From Saccharicrinis carchari (GTDB taxonomy: Bacteria; Bacteroidota; Bacteroidia; Bacteroidales; Marinilabiliaceae), in NCBI RefSeq assembly GCF_900182605.1, contig NZ_FXTB01000004.1, forward strand, positions 62,001 through 126,000: a stretch of DNA of 64,000 nt. The letters are read 5' to 3'. Of the stretch, positions 56,415 to 64,000 are shown piece after piece. A model generated the notes under the pieces. That model was not told where the DNA came from, made no database searches, and saw nothing but the letters and a program-made list of their open reading frames with translations. Within the stretch, counting starts at the first letter, position 1. The number at the start of each line of letters is the position of its first letter. Both the position numbers and the translations under genes were made by a program.

Positions 56415-57035
56415 ATGATGGAAAAGACAGATTCAACTATCATCCAAAAGCTAAACGACCAATTGCCTATGAGCCTGGATCGCGTAGAAAGAATGGTTTG
56501 GTTTTTAAAAGGATACCAACTCAACGATCTAGGTCAGCTTACGCATCTCAATATACCTAATTACCGTTTAAAGGGTCGGTGGCCACGGGAGCTTTTTAAA
56601 CTTGAGCATCTCGAATACCTGGATATACAGGGCAATGATTTAACCTCCCTGCCCGAAGAAATTTCGGCTTTAAAAAACTTGAAATATTTAGATTTGCGCC
56701 ACAATAAACTAGCTGCTCTACCAGATTCTATTGCACAGTTACCCGCACTCGAAAAACTATACCTGGGCGATAATAAATTTGAAAAAATACCATCGATAAT
56801 TGCGGATTGCCCTGCGCTTTGGCTTATAGATTTTAACGATAATCAGGTCATCGGGGGCTGCGAGCATTTATTGGATTCAAAGACAATAAAAAATATTTAC
56901 CTCAAAAACAATCAACTCCGATCGTTTCCCTTTCATTTGATTAAAGAAAAGCAAATTGAAGAAATGAACATTAGGGAGAATAAGATCGGAAACAATCCGG
57001 AAGAAAACCACTTGATTAAGAACTTGCTGATTTGA
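56415..57035 (+). CDS. leucine-rich-repeat protein paired with ATP-cone nuclease
   Basis: 206 residues with about six leucine-rich repeats of 22-24 residues: LEHLEYLDIQGNDLTSLPEE and LKNLKYLDLRHNKLAALPDS are the clearest, then LEKLYLGDNKFEKIPS, LWLIDFNDNQV and IKNIYLKNNQLRSFP. No signal peptide or membrane segment, so it should be cytoplasmic. The N-terminal ~50 residues are a short helical cap. Such repeats bind other proteins. The 3-base gap to the nuclease gene suggests that its partner is that nuclease. ATG 56415 and 56418 are both possible. Confidence 0.82.
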   Translation: MMEKTDSTIIQKLNDQLPMSLDRVERMVWFLKGYQLNDLGQLTHLNIPNYRLKGRWPRELFKLEHLEYLDIQGNDLTSLPEEISALKNLKYLDLRHNKLAALPDSIAQLPALEKLYLGDNKFEKIPSIIADCPALWLIDFNDNQVIGGCEHLLDSKTIKNIYLKNNQLRSFPFHLIKEKQIEEMNIRENKIGNNPEENHLIKNLLI

Positions 57036-57197
57036 GCACAACACGCATGGGACAATTCACGAAGCAAACCCTTCTACTCACGAGTGAATATTTACCTCAT
57101 ACACCTATTCACCCCATGCGTATACCCTGAATTATTCACTACCCTGTTGATATTTTAGGCTGTCGGATCCAAGAACATCCTCAGTTCTAACCTCTTT

Positions 57198-57557
57198 TTA
57201 TTTACAATCGGCACACGAGGCACGGGCTTCGGCTAATAGCTTTTCGGTTACAGCTTCCATTTGCGCTTGCAAGCTAGCTAAATCGCCATCCCACGATTTT
57301 AGGTTGACACCGGCCACACAGGCATCAGTAATAATACTGGCTGTAACCGCATTACAGTTTGTTCCATTGCATGGATAATCCGTACCCTTGTAGGTCCAAT
57401 AACAGCTCGAAGAGGTACAACAAGCACTTGCGTCAATGGCTGTATCATCGGGACAGGTAGCTCCGGGGTTCTCGCAAAATTCGCCCGATTCGTCTTCGGA
57501 GCAAGCTACAAAGGCCAGTATCGCCAGCATCAAAGTAAAAATCAGTTTTGTTTTCAT
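57198..57557 (-). CDS. cysteine-rich hypothetical lipoprotein
   Basis: 119 residues with a lipoprotein signal (lipobox FVAC, C19). The mature part has ten further cysteines in about 100 residues, including an adjacent pair (SACC) and a terminal CADC, so up to five disulfides are possible. No named family is recognised. It lies 75 bases downstream of a DsbA-like lipoprotein gene on the same strand, which could supply the oxidation or repair of those bonds. Surface or periplasmic location is inferred from the signal. A helical stretch (about 88-112) precedes the last cysteines. Confidence 0.75.
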   Translation of the reverse strand: MKTKLIFTLMLAILAFVACSEDESGEFCENPGATCPDDTAIDASACCTSSSCYWTYKGTDYPCNGTNCNAVTASIITDACVAGVNLKSWDGDLASLQAQMEAVTEKLLAEARASCADCK

Positions 57558-57632
57558 ATTTCTTTAGGTATTTAGATATGAGATAATAGACTAAAATTAA
57601 GCAGCACCCTTAAATGGAAATTGGGTACAGTT

Positions 57633-58262
57633 TTACATTTCAAACTCCTTTTTAATTATTGCATCTATTTTTTCAAAGGATACAAATCCAGTGTAAACAT
57701 GTTTGTTAATCACCATGGTGGGCGTTCCCGTAAATTGATGTTCTCTGAATTCTTTAAGATTATTTTTTAGAAAATCACTATCGGGCTTGCTTAAAACACA
57801 CTGTGCAATATCGGTATTTTCGGCCATAATATCATCAACCAAGGCCCTAAACTTTTCGCTTGCCACTATGGCTGGATCTGCCAGCAATAACTCATGGAAC
57901 TTATGATAATTGCCATGGCGATAAATACAACTGGCTGCTTTTAAGGCATATTGCGTTTGCGGATCTTCGCCAAAATCAACGAACTTCAGCACTACTTTTA
58001 CCAATCCTTTGTCCAGATAATTTTCTTTTAACCCGGGAAAAGTTCTGGAAAACAAATACCTGCAATACTGGCAATTGTAACTGGCATACAGAAAAATGGT
58101 ATGCTTTGCCGTTTCGTTTCCGAACACGATATCTTCTGCATTTTGTTGCAGTATGGCCTCTATTCTTCGTACACCTTGCTCCTGTGCGTTTTTGCATCCG
58201 CCAAACACAAGCATAGCAAGGCAAAAACAAACAGTATAAATATAGTTTCTTTTTAACATCAT
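57633..58262 (-). CDS. DsbA-family thioredoxin-fold lipoprotein
   Basis: 209 residues with a lipoprotein signal (lipobox VFGGC, C23). The thioredoxin-like domain of the DsbA/DsbG group has the active-site pair C64-Q-Y-C67 (YNCQYC) and the cis-proline loop GTPTMVI. A helical insert lies between them, as in DsbA. It should oxidise or isomerise disulfides, or reduce them, on the periplasmic side of a membrane. It starts 3 bases after the AsmA-like gene and precedes the cysteine-rich lipoprotein gene. Confidence 0.88.
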   Translation of the reverse strand: MMLKRNYIYTVCFCLAMLVFGGCKNAQEQGVRRIEAILQQNAEDIVFGNETAKHTIFLYASYNCQYCRYLFSRTFPGLKENYLDKGLVKVVLKFVDFGEDPQTQYALKAASCIYRHGNYHKFHELLLADPAIVASEKFRALVDDIMAENTDIAQCVLSKPDSDFLKNNLKEFREHQFTGTPTMVINKHVYTGFVSFEKIDAIIKKEFEM

Positions 58263-58265
58263 CCT

Positions 58266-61200
58266 TTATTCATCCGTATTATACAAAACCAACCGGGGAT
58301 CGAACCTAAAGTTAACCATTTGTTCCTGAAGGTTTACCCTGGCGTCCATGCGCAACCTGTCTTTTCGGTTGTCGAGCCAGGCCTTTGATTTCCCGTTTTC
58401 GCTTTTCGACACCACATAAATAGGTCGGCGACCGTCCGACTCCTCCTCTTCATCGAAACCGCTATCCCTGGCTTGCTTTTCAAGGTCGGCATTGCGTTTG
58501 CCCGACAAAACCTGATTAAGGAAAACCTTAACGTGATAGGCATAATCCTCGCCAAAGCTGTACATGCCAAAAAACATCCCATCGAACGATGAGCTGCGAA
58601 TGTTGGTACGCGGAAAATACATGTTGTTTTTAAATAAAAACAATTGACTTTCGAGGGTGCTAAAGTAAAGCTTGTCCATGTTTTTCAGACCTATAAAAGC
58701 TATATCCTCTATATCCATCACCGGCTTAACATTAATAAGAGCGCCATCTTCCAGTACCAGATTTCCTTTTAACAGCAATGAATCATACACGGGCGTGTAA
58801 TCCTGCATAATAATTTTTCCATCCATTTGAGCGGTCAGTTTGCCCAACACGTTTTCACCTGTAAAATCCTCCTGATCAATATAGGTCTCCAACTCATTTA
58901 ACATACGCGACATATCTACATTTTGCATGTCTGTTTTAAAATGCAGCACATCCCTAAAATTGGGAAACATCTCGTATTTTACCGAAGCGCTCACATCACC
59001 ACCAAAAGCATTGCAGGTAAGGCCATCGGCCACATAATACCCATCCTCCACGCGAGCCAGAAATTTGGTATCGAGATTCTCGATAGTCACCTCCTCGTAC
59101 TTAAAGCTTTTGGCCTTTGCGGTGCCTTTTATTTTGTAGGTAAAGTTTATTTTGTATGGCTCTACCTCAGGTTGCAATTTCAGGCTTTCGTCCAATACGG
59201 TATCCACCATAAAACTTTCTATCCAGGTATAATCCATATCGCCCACGGCAAAATTACCCTGCACCAACATTTCTTTGGGCGCATTTTGAACGGCTGCGGT
59301 ATAAACATGCGCTATGATGGTGGAATCAGCTGCAAAATCGAGCCCGAGATAATTGCCCGACAAACCGTCCACCCAAACACTATCGCTTTTATACTCCAAG
59401 TTCCCCGACAACATTTTAACATTCATCAGGGTATCGGGCATGTTCAGGAATATATTGTTCATGTCCACAGAAAACGTACTGTTATCGAACAGCAAGGACA
59501 TGGATTGATCCGCTACAGAATCAATATCAAACGTGCCCGCCGAAGCCATGCTTGCCCCCAAATTACCTGACATGCTATTGGTTATGCCGTCTGGGAGCCA
59601 TTGCTTTACTTCGGACAAGTTAGCATCTACAGTGGCATTCAGTTTATAGTTCACCTTTTTAAATCCATCCAAATTACCTGAGGCGGTCACGTAGGAGTAA
59701 GGCGTCGCCAGCAACACACTGTCTATTTGAACCGATAAATTTTGATAATCACTCAACTTACCTTTATAACGACTTCTCAAATATCCTTCGGCCAGCGAAA
59801 CCTTATACTCCGGCACTTCCGCTTTAATATCACTCAAAATAATACTCCCGGGGATAAAAGTCAGCTTCCCACCCAAGCCATTCAGCGCGGGCAGTGAATT
59901 TATACGTAGATTCAGCTGGTTTAAACTAAGGTTTAACCTGGTCCTCTTCAGCAAATAATCGGTAAAATCCGCTCCTATCGAGTCGGGCAAAATACCTGAG
60001 GTAGATATATCACCCTTTACTTTACCGCTCATTTTTCTAACGGCAGAATCCGGCACATAGGGCAACAGCTCGCTTAAATCGGTGCTTATGCTGGCCTTAA
60101 GGTCGTATTGTGGTTGCATGGGATTTAGTATCCTTGCCGAAAAATCAATGGAGCTTAGCGATGTTTGCGCCTGAAACTTTTTGATGTTTAAAACCGATGA
60201 TTCCATGGTCCGGGAGTAACCGTTGGTATAGTGGGCGTCTAAGACCATATTTTTCAAATTCGGGTAAATATCGTAAGCAAGAGCACCCTCCTCCAAATGC
60301 AGGCTCACATCAATCAGGGGCATCATATTATTAGTCAGGTACCCTTGCGCCGTACCTTTTACATCCACCACCCCTGCTGCATGGCTTACTTTGTATTGCG
60401 CCAACCTATTCTGGGGTAAGATGGATACATTTTCGGCGATGTTAATTCCACTACCCGCAAACCGGATGTCCACCTGTGTGCTGTCGGAAGTAACTGCACT
60501 ACCTTCAACTGTAAGCATTGCGGTGCCTGCCTTGAGCGTAAATTCAGAAATACTAAGGGTGTCATTCTTTGCCGTAACATTAAAGTTAAGCCTGCTTTTG
60601 GCCAATGGTTCCAAATTGTAATTGGCGTAGCGGGCATGTTGCACAACGACTTCTCCCTCGGTTGCAGCTAAAAACCCGCTTGGTTGCGCCTTACCATTCA
60701 TGATGAGATTAGGGATATTTACTTGTACTGATGTATTTAAAACTGCATCGCTATATATTAACTCGATATTTTTTAAAGTAAGCTTATCTAAAGTAAATAC
60801 ACCTTGTGCTTTGGAGGTATCTTCAGCCATTGTAAGGCTATCACCGGCAGGCGGCTTCAACAAAAAGTCAAAATTGCTATTTCCAAGGGAATCCACCTGA
60901 TACCTGGCCTTCACATCCTCGATATCAATTTTGCGCACCAGAATATTGCCGTCGATCAACTCCAGGATATCCACCGAGGCATAAAGCTTGGAGATGCTGG
61001 CAATGGTATCGGCATGCGCGCTCAACGTATCCGTACCATCAGGGCAAAAAGCCACCAGGTTGTTGAATTCGATGGTAGCCAGCGGAAAGCGATAAAGGAA
61101 ACTAAAATCGACCTCACCCACCGTTAAGGGCACATCAAAGGTTTTCGCGCCTTTTTGGATAGCTAGCTTAACGATATCGTTTTTGAATACTTGCGCCAAT

Positions 61201-61268
61201 AACACGAGCAAAAGCACAAAGCCTATAACAATGAGGAATGTGTTTCGGATCAGTTTTTTTGTTGTCAT
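58266..61268 (-). CDS. AsmA-family inner-membrane protein
   Basis: 1000 residues with one N-terminal membrane anchor (about 7-27) and a very long periplasmic region of repeated beta-strands. The N-terminal segment IQKGAKTFDVPLTVGEVDFSF-like region and the C-terminal helix-strand part (around GDVSASVKYEM and ALINVKPVMDIEDIAFIGL) fit the AsmA-like family. These proteins are related to bridge-type lipid transfer proteins (TamB, YhdP) and affect outer-membrane lipid composition. It is the first gene of a minus-strand unit with the DsbA-like gene 3 bases downstream. Confidence 0.87.
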   Translation of the reverse strand: MTTKKLIRNTFLIVIGFVLLLVLLAQVFKNDIVKLAIQKGAKTFDVPLTVGEVDFSFLYRFPLATIEFNNLVAFCPDGTDTLSAHADTIASISKLYASVDILELIDGNILVRKIDIEDVKARYQVDSLGNSNFDFLLKPPAGDSLTMAEDTSKAQGVFTLDKLTLKNIELIYSDAVLNTSVQVNIPNLIMNGKAQPSGFLAATEGEVVVQHARYANYNLEPLAKSRLNFNVTAKNDTLSISEFTLKAGTAMLTVEGSAVTSDSTQVDIRFAGSGINIAENVSILPQNRLAQYKVSHAAGVVDVKGTAQGYLTNNMMPLIDVSLHLEEGALAYDIYPNLKNMVLDAHYTNGYSRTMESSVLNIKKFQAQTSLSSIDFSARILNPMQPQYDLKASISTDLSELLPYVPDSAVRKMSGKVKGDISTSGILPDSIGADFTDYLLKRTRLNLSLNQLNLRINSLPALNGLGGKLTFIPGSIILSDIKAEVPEYKVSLAEGYLRSRYKGKLSDYQNLSVQIDSVLLATPYSYVTASGNLDGFKKVNYKLNATVDANLSEVKQWLPDGITNSMSGNLGASMASAGTFDIDSVADQSMSLLFDNSTFSVDMNNIFLNMPDTLMNVKMLSGNLEYKSDSVWVDGLSGNYLGLDFAADSTIIAHVYTAAVQNAPKEMLVQGNFAVGDMDYTWIESFMVDTVLDESLKLQPEVEPYKINFTYKIKGTAKAKSFKYEEVTIENLDTKFLARVEDGYYVADGLTCNAFGGDVSASVKYEMFPNFRDVLHFKTDMQNVDMSRMLNELETYIDQEDFTGENVLGKLTAQMDGKIIMQDYTPVYDSLLLKGNLVLEDGALINVKPVMDIEDIAFIGLKNMDKLYFSTLESQLFLFKNNMYFPRTNIRSSSFDGMFFGMYSFGEDYAYHVKVFLNQVLSGKRNADLEKQARDSGFDEEEESDGRRPIYVVSKSENGKSKAWLDNRKDRLRMDARVNLQEQMVNFRFDPRLVLYNTDE

Positions 61269-61309
61269 TTAATAATTATAAAAATAATGGCACAATTTAC
61301 AAAGATAGT

Positions 61310-61317
61310 TGATGTTC
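61310..61317 (-). promoter_or_regulatory. candidate -7 element for AsmA-like unit
   Basis: TATCTTTG on the minus strand matches TAnnTTTG, giving a leader of about 35 bases. No standard -33. Confidence 0.38.
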
Positions 61318-61354
61318 TAATGTAAAAAATAATTTGAAGGTAAGATAACGCAGC

Positions 61355-61390
61355 AAACAAAAAAGACCCCCGAGGGAGTCTTTTTTGTTT
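61355..61390 (-). terminator. intrinsic terminator of nqr operon
   Basis: AAACAAAAAAGAC pairs with GTCTTTTTTGTTT around a C/G-rich inner stem. It lies about 45 bases past the nqrF stop and could act on both strands. Confidence 0.85.
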
Positions 61391-61432
61391 TTTAAATCTG
61401 TATTCTGATATTAAATTTATCTCAACATCGCC

Positions 61433-62698
61433 TTATGATCCAAAATCGTCGAACGCGATCATCTCATCGGGCACACCCATATCGTATAGCATCTTGTTAA
61501 CCGCATCGTTCATCATTGGCGGTCCACAAAGGTAATATTCAATATCCTCCGGCTCCTCGTGCTTGTTAAGATATTCGTCGTGAATAACCTGATGGATAAA
61601 GCCTTTCGGTCCTTCCCAATTATCGTCCTCGTGCGGTTCACTCAGTGCGATAGTGAAGGTAAAGTTAGGAAATTCCTTTTCGATGGCCTCGAACTGATCC
61701 TGGTAAAAAATCTCTTTCCTGGAACGCGCTCCGTACCAGAAACTCACTTTACGACCTGTTTTTAGGGTATGGAACAAGTGGAAGATATGTGAACGCATGG
61801 GTGCCATACCGGCTCCACCACCGATAAACATCATCTCATTATTGGTGTCCTTTAAGAAGAACTCGCCATATGGACCCGAAATAACCACTTTATCACCAGG
61901 CTTTAAAGAGAAGATATACGAAGAACATATTCCCGGATTAACTTTTGCAAATCCATTGTTTACCCTGTCCCAAGGCGGAGTAGCAATCCGGATGTTGAGC
62001 ATAATTATATTGCCTTCGGCCGGATGATTGGCCATGGAATAGGCTCGGTAGGTCTCTTCGGGGTTTACCATTTGCAGGTCAAAAATACCGAACTTCTCGT
62101 ACTCGTCGCGGAATTTTTCGTCGATATCCATATCTTTAAAATCAACAGTAATCTTAGGTACGTCAATTTGGATATAACCTCCCGATTTAAAGTCCAGATT
62201 TTCGCCATCTGGCAATTTCACCACAAATTCTTTAATAAAAGTGGCCACGTTATTATTGGAAACCACCGTACATTCCCATTTTTTAATGCCGAGTACTTCT
62301 TGCGGAATTTCCATTTTCATGTCTTCCTTCACCTTTACCTGACAGGCTAATCGCCAATCATTGGCTTGCTCCTTACGGCTAAAGAAGTCTGTTTCGGTAG
62401 GCAAAATACTGCCTGCCCCATCGTGTACCTGACAACGGCACATGGCACATGTACCTCCGCCCCCACATGCCGAGGGAAGAAATATCTTGTTATTTCCTAA
62501 AGCGGATAATAATGTTTGACCCGGATCTACTACCAGTTCTTTTTCGCCGTTGTTAATGTCAATAACAACCGTTCCTTCCGGTGTAAGTTTTTTCTTTACG
62601 TACAATAGTATGGACACCAAGAATAGTACAACCAATAAAAATACTACCACACTGGTGGCTATCACCGTAGCCTGACTTGCTAAAAATATCATATTCAT
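61433..62698 (-). CDS. nqrF: Na+-translocating NADH:quinone reductase subunit F
   Basis: 421 residues. One N-terminal membrane helix (about 10-34), a [2Fe-2S] ferredoxin domain with C78, C84, C87 and C119 (SACGGGGTCAMC), an FAD-binding domain (YRAYSMANHP) and an NADH-binding domain (GGGAGMAPMRSH to YLCGPPMMNDAV). It is the electron entry subunit: NADH reduces FAD, then the iron-sulfur centre, feeding the Na+ pump. It begins at the base after the nqrE stop. M1 and M3 are both possible starts. Confidence 0.97.
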   Translation of the reverse strand: MNMIFLASQATVIATSVVVFLLVVLFLVSILLYVKKKLTPEGTVVIDINNGEKELVVDPGQTLLSALGNNKIFLPSACGGGGTCAMCRCQVHDGAGSILPTETDFFSRKEQANDWRLACQVKVKEDMKMEIPQEVLGIKKWECTVVSNNNVATFIKEFVVKLPDGENLDFKSGGYIQIDVPKITVDFKDMDIDEKFRDEYEKFGIFDLQMVNPEETYRAYSMANHPAEGNIIMLNIRIATPPWDRVNNGFAKVNPGICSSYIFSLKPGDKVVISGPYGEFFLKDTNNEMMFIGGGAGMAPMRSHIFHLFHTLKTGRKVSFWYGARSRKEIFYQDQFEAIEKEFPNFTFTIALSEPHEDDNWEGPKGFIHQVIHDEYLNKHEEPEDIEYYLCGPPMMNDAVNKMLYDMGVPDEMIAFDDFGS

Positions 62699-63316
62699 CT
62701 ATAATTGAATTCCCATAAAACTCATAAACCCTATCGCCATTAAACCTGTGACGATAAATGTGATACCCAAACCCCGCAATGGATCGGGCACATCGGAGTA
62801 CTTTATTTTTTCGCGTATGGCCGCAATACCCACAATAGCCAGTAAAAATCCAATACCGGAGCCCAGCCCAAAGGTAGTAGCCTCTGCCAAGGAGGCGTAT
62901 TCACGCTCTTGCATAAACAGCGAACCACCCAAAATAGCGCAATTTACCGCTATCAGCGGTAAAAATATACCCAGGGAGGTGTACAGTGCCGGTGCAAATT
63001 TTTCTACACTCATTTCTACCAATTGCACCATGGAGGCAATAACGGCTATAAACATGATAAAACTTAAAAAGCTTAAGTTTACTCCGGCAAAGCTTTCGCC
63101 CAACCAAATTAGTGCGCCTTCGCCAAGTACGTATTTGTTTAACAGGTAGTTTACCGGCACGGTAATGGCCAATACAAATACCACAGCAACCCCAAGCCCG
63201 AACGATGTTTTTACCGTTTTTGATACTGCCAGGTACGAACACATTCCCAGGAAGTACGCAAACACCATGTTATCGATAAAGATAGACTTGACGAATATAT
63301 TGATTAAATTTTCCAT
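62699..63316 (-). CDS. nqrE: Na+-translocating NADH:quinone reductase subunit E
   Basis: 205 residues with six membrane segments, a core subunit of the pump paired in inverted topology with NqrD. The conserved cysteine segments near the helix ends ([10 protein letters not shown] and [11 protein letters not shown]) are those that hold the membrane iron centre shared with NqrD. Length is normal. It lies 26 bases after nqrD and directly abuts nqrF. Confidence 0.97.
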   Translation of the reverse strand: MENLINIFVKSIFIDNMVFAYFLGMCSYLAVSKTVKTSFGLGVAVVFVLAITVPVNYLLNKYVLGEGALIWLGESFAGVNLSFLSFIMFIAVIASMVQLVEMSVEKFAPALYTSLGIFLPLIAVNCAILGGSLFMQEREYASLAEATTFGLGSGIGFLLAIVGIAAIREKIKYSDVPDPLRGLGITFIVTGLMAIGFMSFMGIQL

Positions 63317-63342
63317 TTAGATCAGTTTTTTCCGTTTAATAA

Positions 63343-63999
63343 TTACGATTCAACCAAGTCCTTGTTGCGAGAACGTTGAACCCAAATAATGATACCCACG
63401 GTAATCAATGCCATCGGAGGCAAAATCATGAAACCGTTATTGGCATATCCCCAGTCGTAAAATACCTGTGGAATAACATGCAAGGTGCCCAATCCGGGCA
63501 GCGTTAAGGTACCTGACCCGAACAATTCCCGGAAGAAAGCCACGATAATCAGGATTACACCATACCCGGCTGCATTGCCCACACCATCGAGTGCCGACTG
63601 CCAGGGTTTGTTACCTAAGGCAAAGGCCTCCAGGCGCCCCATGATGATACAGTTGGTTATAATTAATCCAACAAATACGCTCAATTGCCTGCTCACCTCG
63701 TAGGCAAAGGCCTTCAGTATCTGGTCCACCAGTATTACAAGTGCCGCCACCACCACCAGCTGTACGATAATACGAATACGCGAAGGGATAGTGTTGCGAA
63801 GCAATGATATAATTACGTTGGCCGAAACCAACACAAATACAACCGAAATAGACATTACAATGGCCGGTTCTAATTTGGCCGTCACCGCCAATGCCGAGCA
63901 AATACCCAATACCTGTATGGTAATCGGATTTTGAACGCTAAGCGGGTTTGTTATCAGTTTTCGGTTTTTAGCTGAAAACAAAGGTTCTTTGTTACTCAT
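63343..63999 (-). CDS. nqrD: Na+-translocating NADH:quinone reductase subunit D
   Basis: 218 residues with six membrane segments. Conserved cysteines lie in LGICSALAVT and TNCIIMGRLEAFALGN. The start ATG is at 63999-63997, one base inside the window edge, and the N terminus (PLFSAKNRKLITNPL) matches the family, so the gene is probably complete. nqrA, nqrB and nqrC are expected upstream, outside the window. Confidence 0.95.
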   Translation of the reverse strand: MSNKEPLFSAKNRKLITNPLSVQNPITIQVLGICSALAVTAKLEPAIVMSISVVFVLVSANVIISLLRNTIPSRIRIIVQLVVVAALVILVDQILKAFAYEVSRQLSVFVGLIITNCIIMGRLEAFALGNKPWQSALDGVGNAAGYGVILIIVAFFRELFGSGTLTLPGLGTLHVIPQVFYDWGYANNGFMILPPMALITVGIIIWVQRSRNKDLVES

Positions 64000-64000
64000 T

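Noticed and set aside
1-64000. CRISPR arrays, tRNA or rRNA genes, prophage, transposases, known riboswitches
   Set aside because: I looked for direct-repeat spacing, conserved RNA segments and transposase motifs and saw none I could support by eye; a dedicated search could still find a small RNA.

Overview
The window looks like chromosome from a member of the Bacteroidota, most likely a marine or anaerobic lineage in or near the Marinilabiliales/Bacteroidales. This rests on a SusC/SusD pair, two secreted proteins ending in type IX secretion (T9SS) sorting domains, many Sec lipoproteins, promoters of the Bacteroidota form TTTG-N19..22-TAnnTTTG, menaquinone genes, a Na+-translocating NADH:quinone reductase (Nqr), and families typical of the phylum (Lacal_2735, NdpA, agmatine deiminase, PepD). 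I found no tRNA, rRNA, CRISPR array, prophage or intact insertion sequence. The species assignment is inference.

Layout. 1-522 is the 3' part of a GNAT acetyltransferase. 577-7526 is a divergent respiratory locus: on the minus strand a porin and a TorA/BisC-type molybdoenzyme with its own C-terminal haem; on the plus strand a tetrahaem cytochrome c lipoprotein, a Tat-type iron-sulfur protein and an NrfD-type membrane subunit. 7615-11591 holds a SUI1 factor and an NfnA/NfnB (SudB/SudA) plus dihydroorotate-dehydrogenase-like operon. 11705-16757 is a SusC/SusD pair behind an excellent promoter. 17283-24354 is a minus-strand run built around menaquinone synthesis (menF, menD, menB), with an NdpA-family protein and Lacal_2735 upstream, a sugar-kinase-like gene downstream, and an AT-rich lipoprotein gene between menF and menD.

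24728-35320 carries UspA, a membrane phosphoesterase, a cytoplasmic GH13 enzyme, a very large predicted metallopeptidase/propeller/barrel protein, and the agmatine deiminase / N-carbamoylputrescine amidase pair with a VOC protein. 35511-47369 carries a T9SS protein, a GH18 lipoprotein, a DUF2269-like membrane protein, an acyl-CoA ligase, a CapA-family protein, arginine deiminase, a POT peptide transporter and PepD. 47806-52666 has two lipoproteins behind a D-threonine-aldolase-like enzyme, then a divergent FAD oxidoreductase. 52931-57035 is more accessory in character: an AT-rich GH16 enzyme with T9SS tail, an ORF broken by a stop, a macrodomain protein, and an ATP-cone/restriction-endonuclease-like protein directly followed by a leucine-rich-repeat protein. 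57198-61268 is a minus-strand set (AsmA-like, DsbA-like lipoprotein, cysteine-rich lipoprotein). 61433-63999 is nqrD-nqrE-nqrF, the end of an nqr operon continuing beyond the window.

How it fits together. Nqr would feed menaquinone made by the Men enzymes, and the NrfD/FeS/tetrahaem module could draw electrons from menaquinol to the periplasmic molybdoenzyme. NfnAB would balance NADH, NADPH and ferredoxin. Peptide import and cleavage, arginine and agmatine deimination and several glycoside hydrolases indicate a heterotroph using peptides and polysaccharides. The strongest candidates for something undescribed are the haem-fused molybdoenzyme locus, the ATP-cone nuclease plus LRR pair, and the cysteine-rich lipoprotein beside a DsbA-like lipoprotein.
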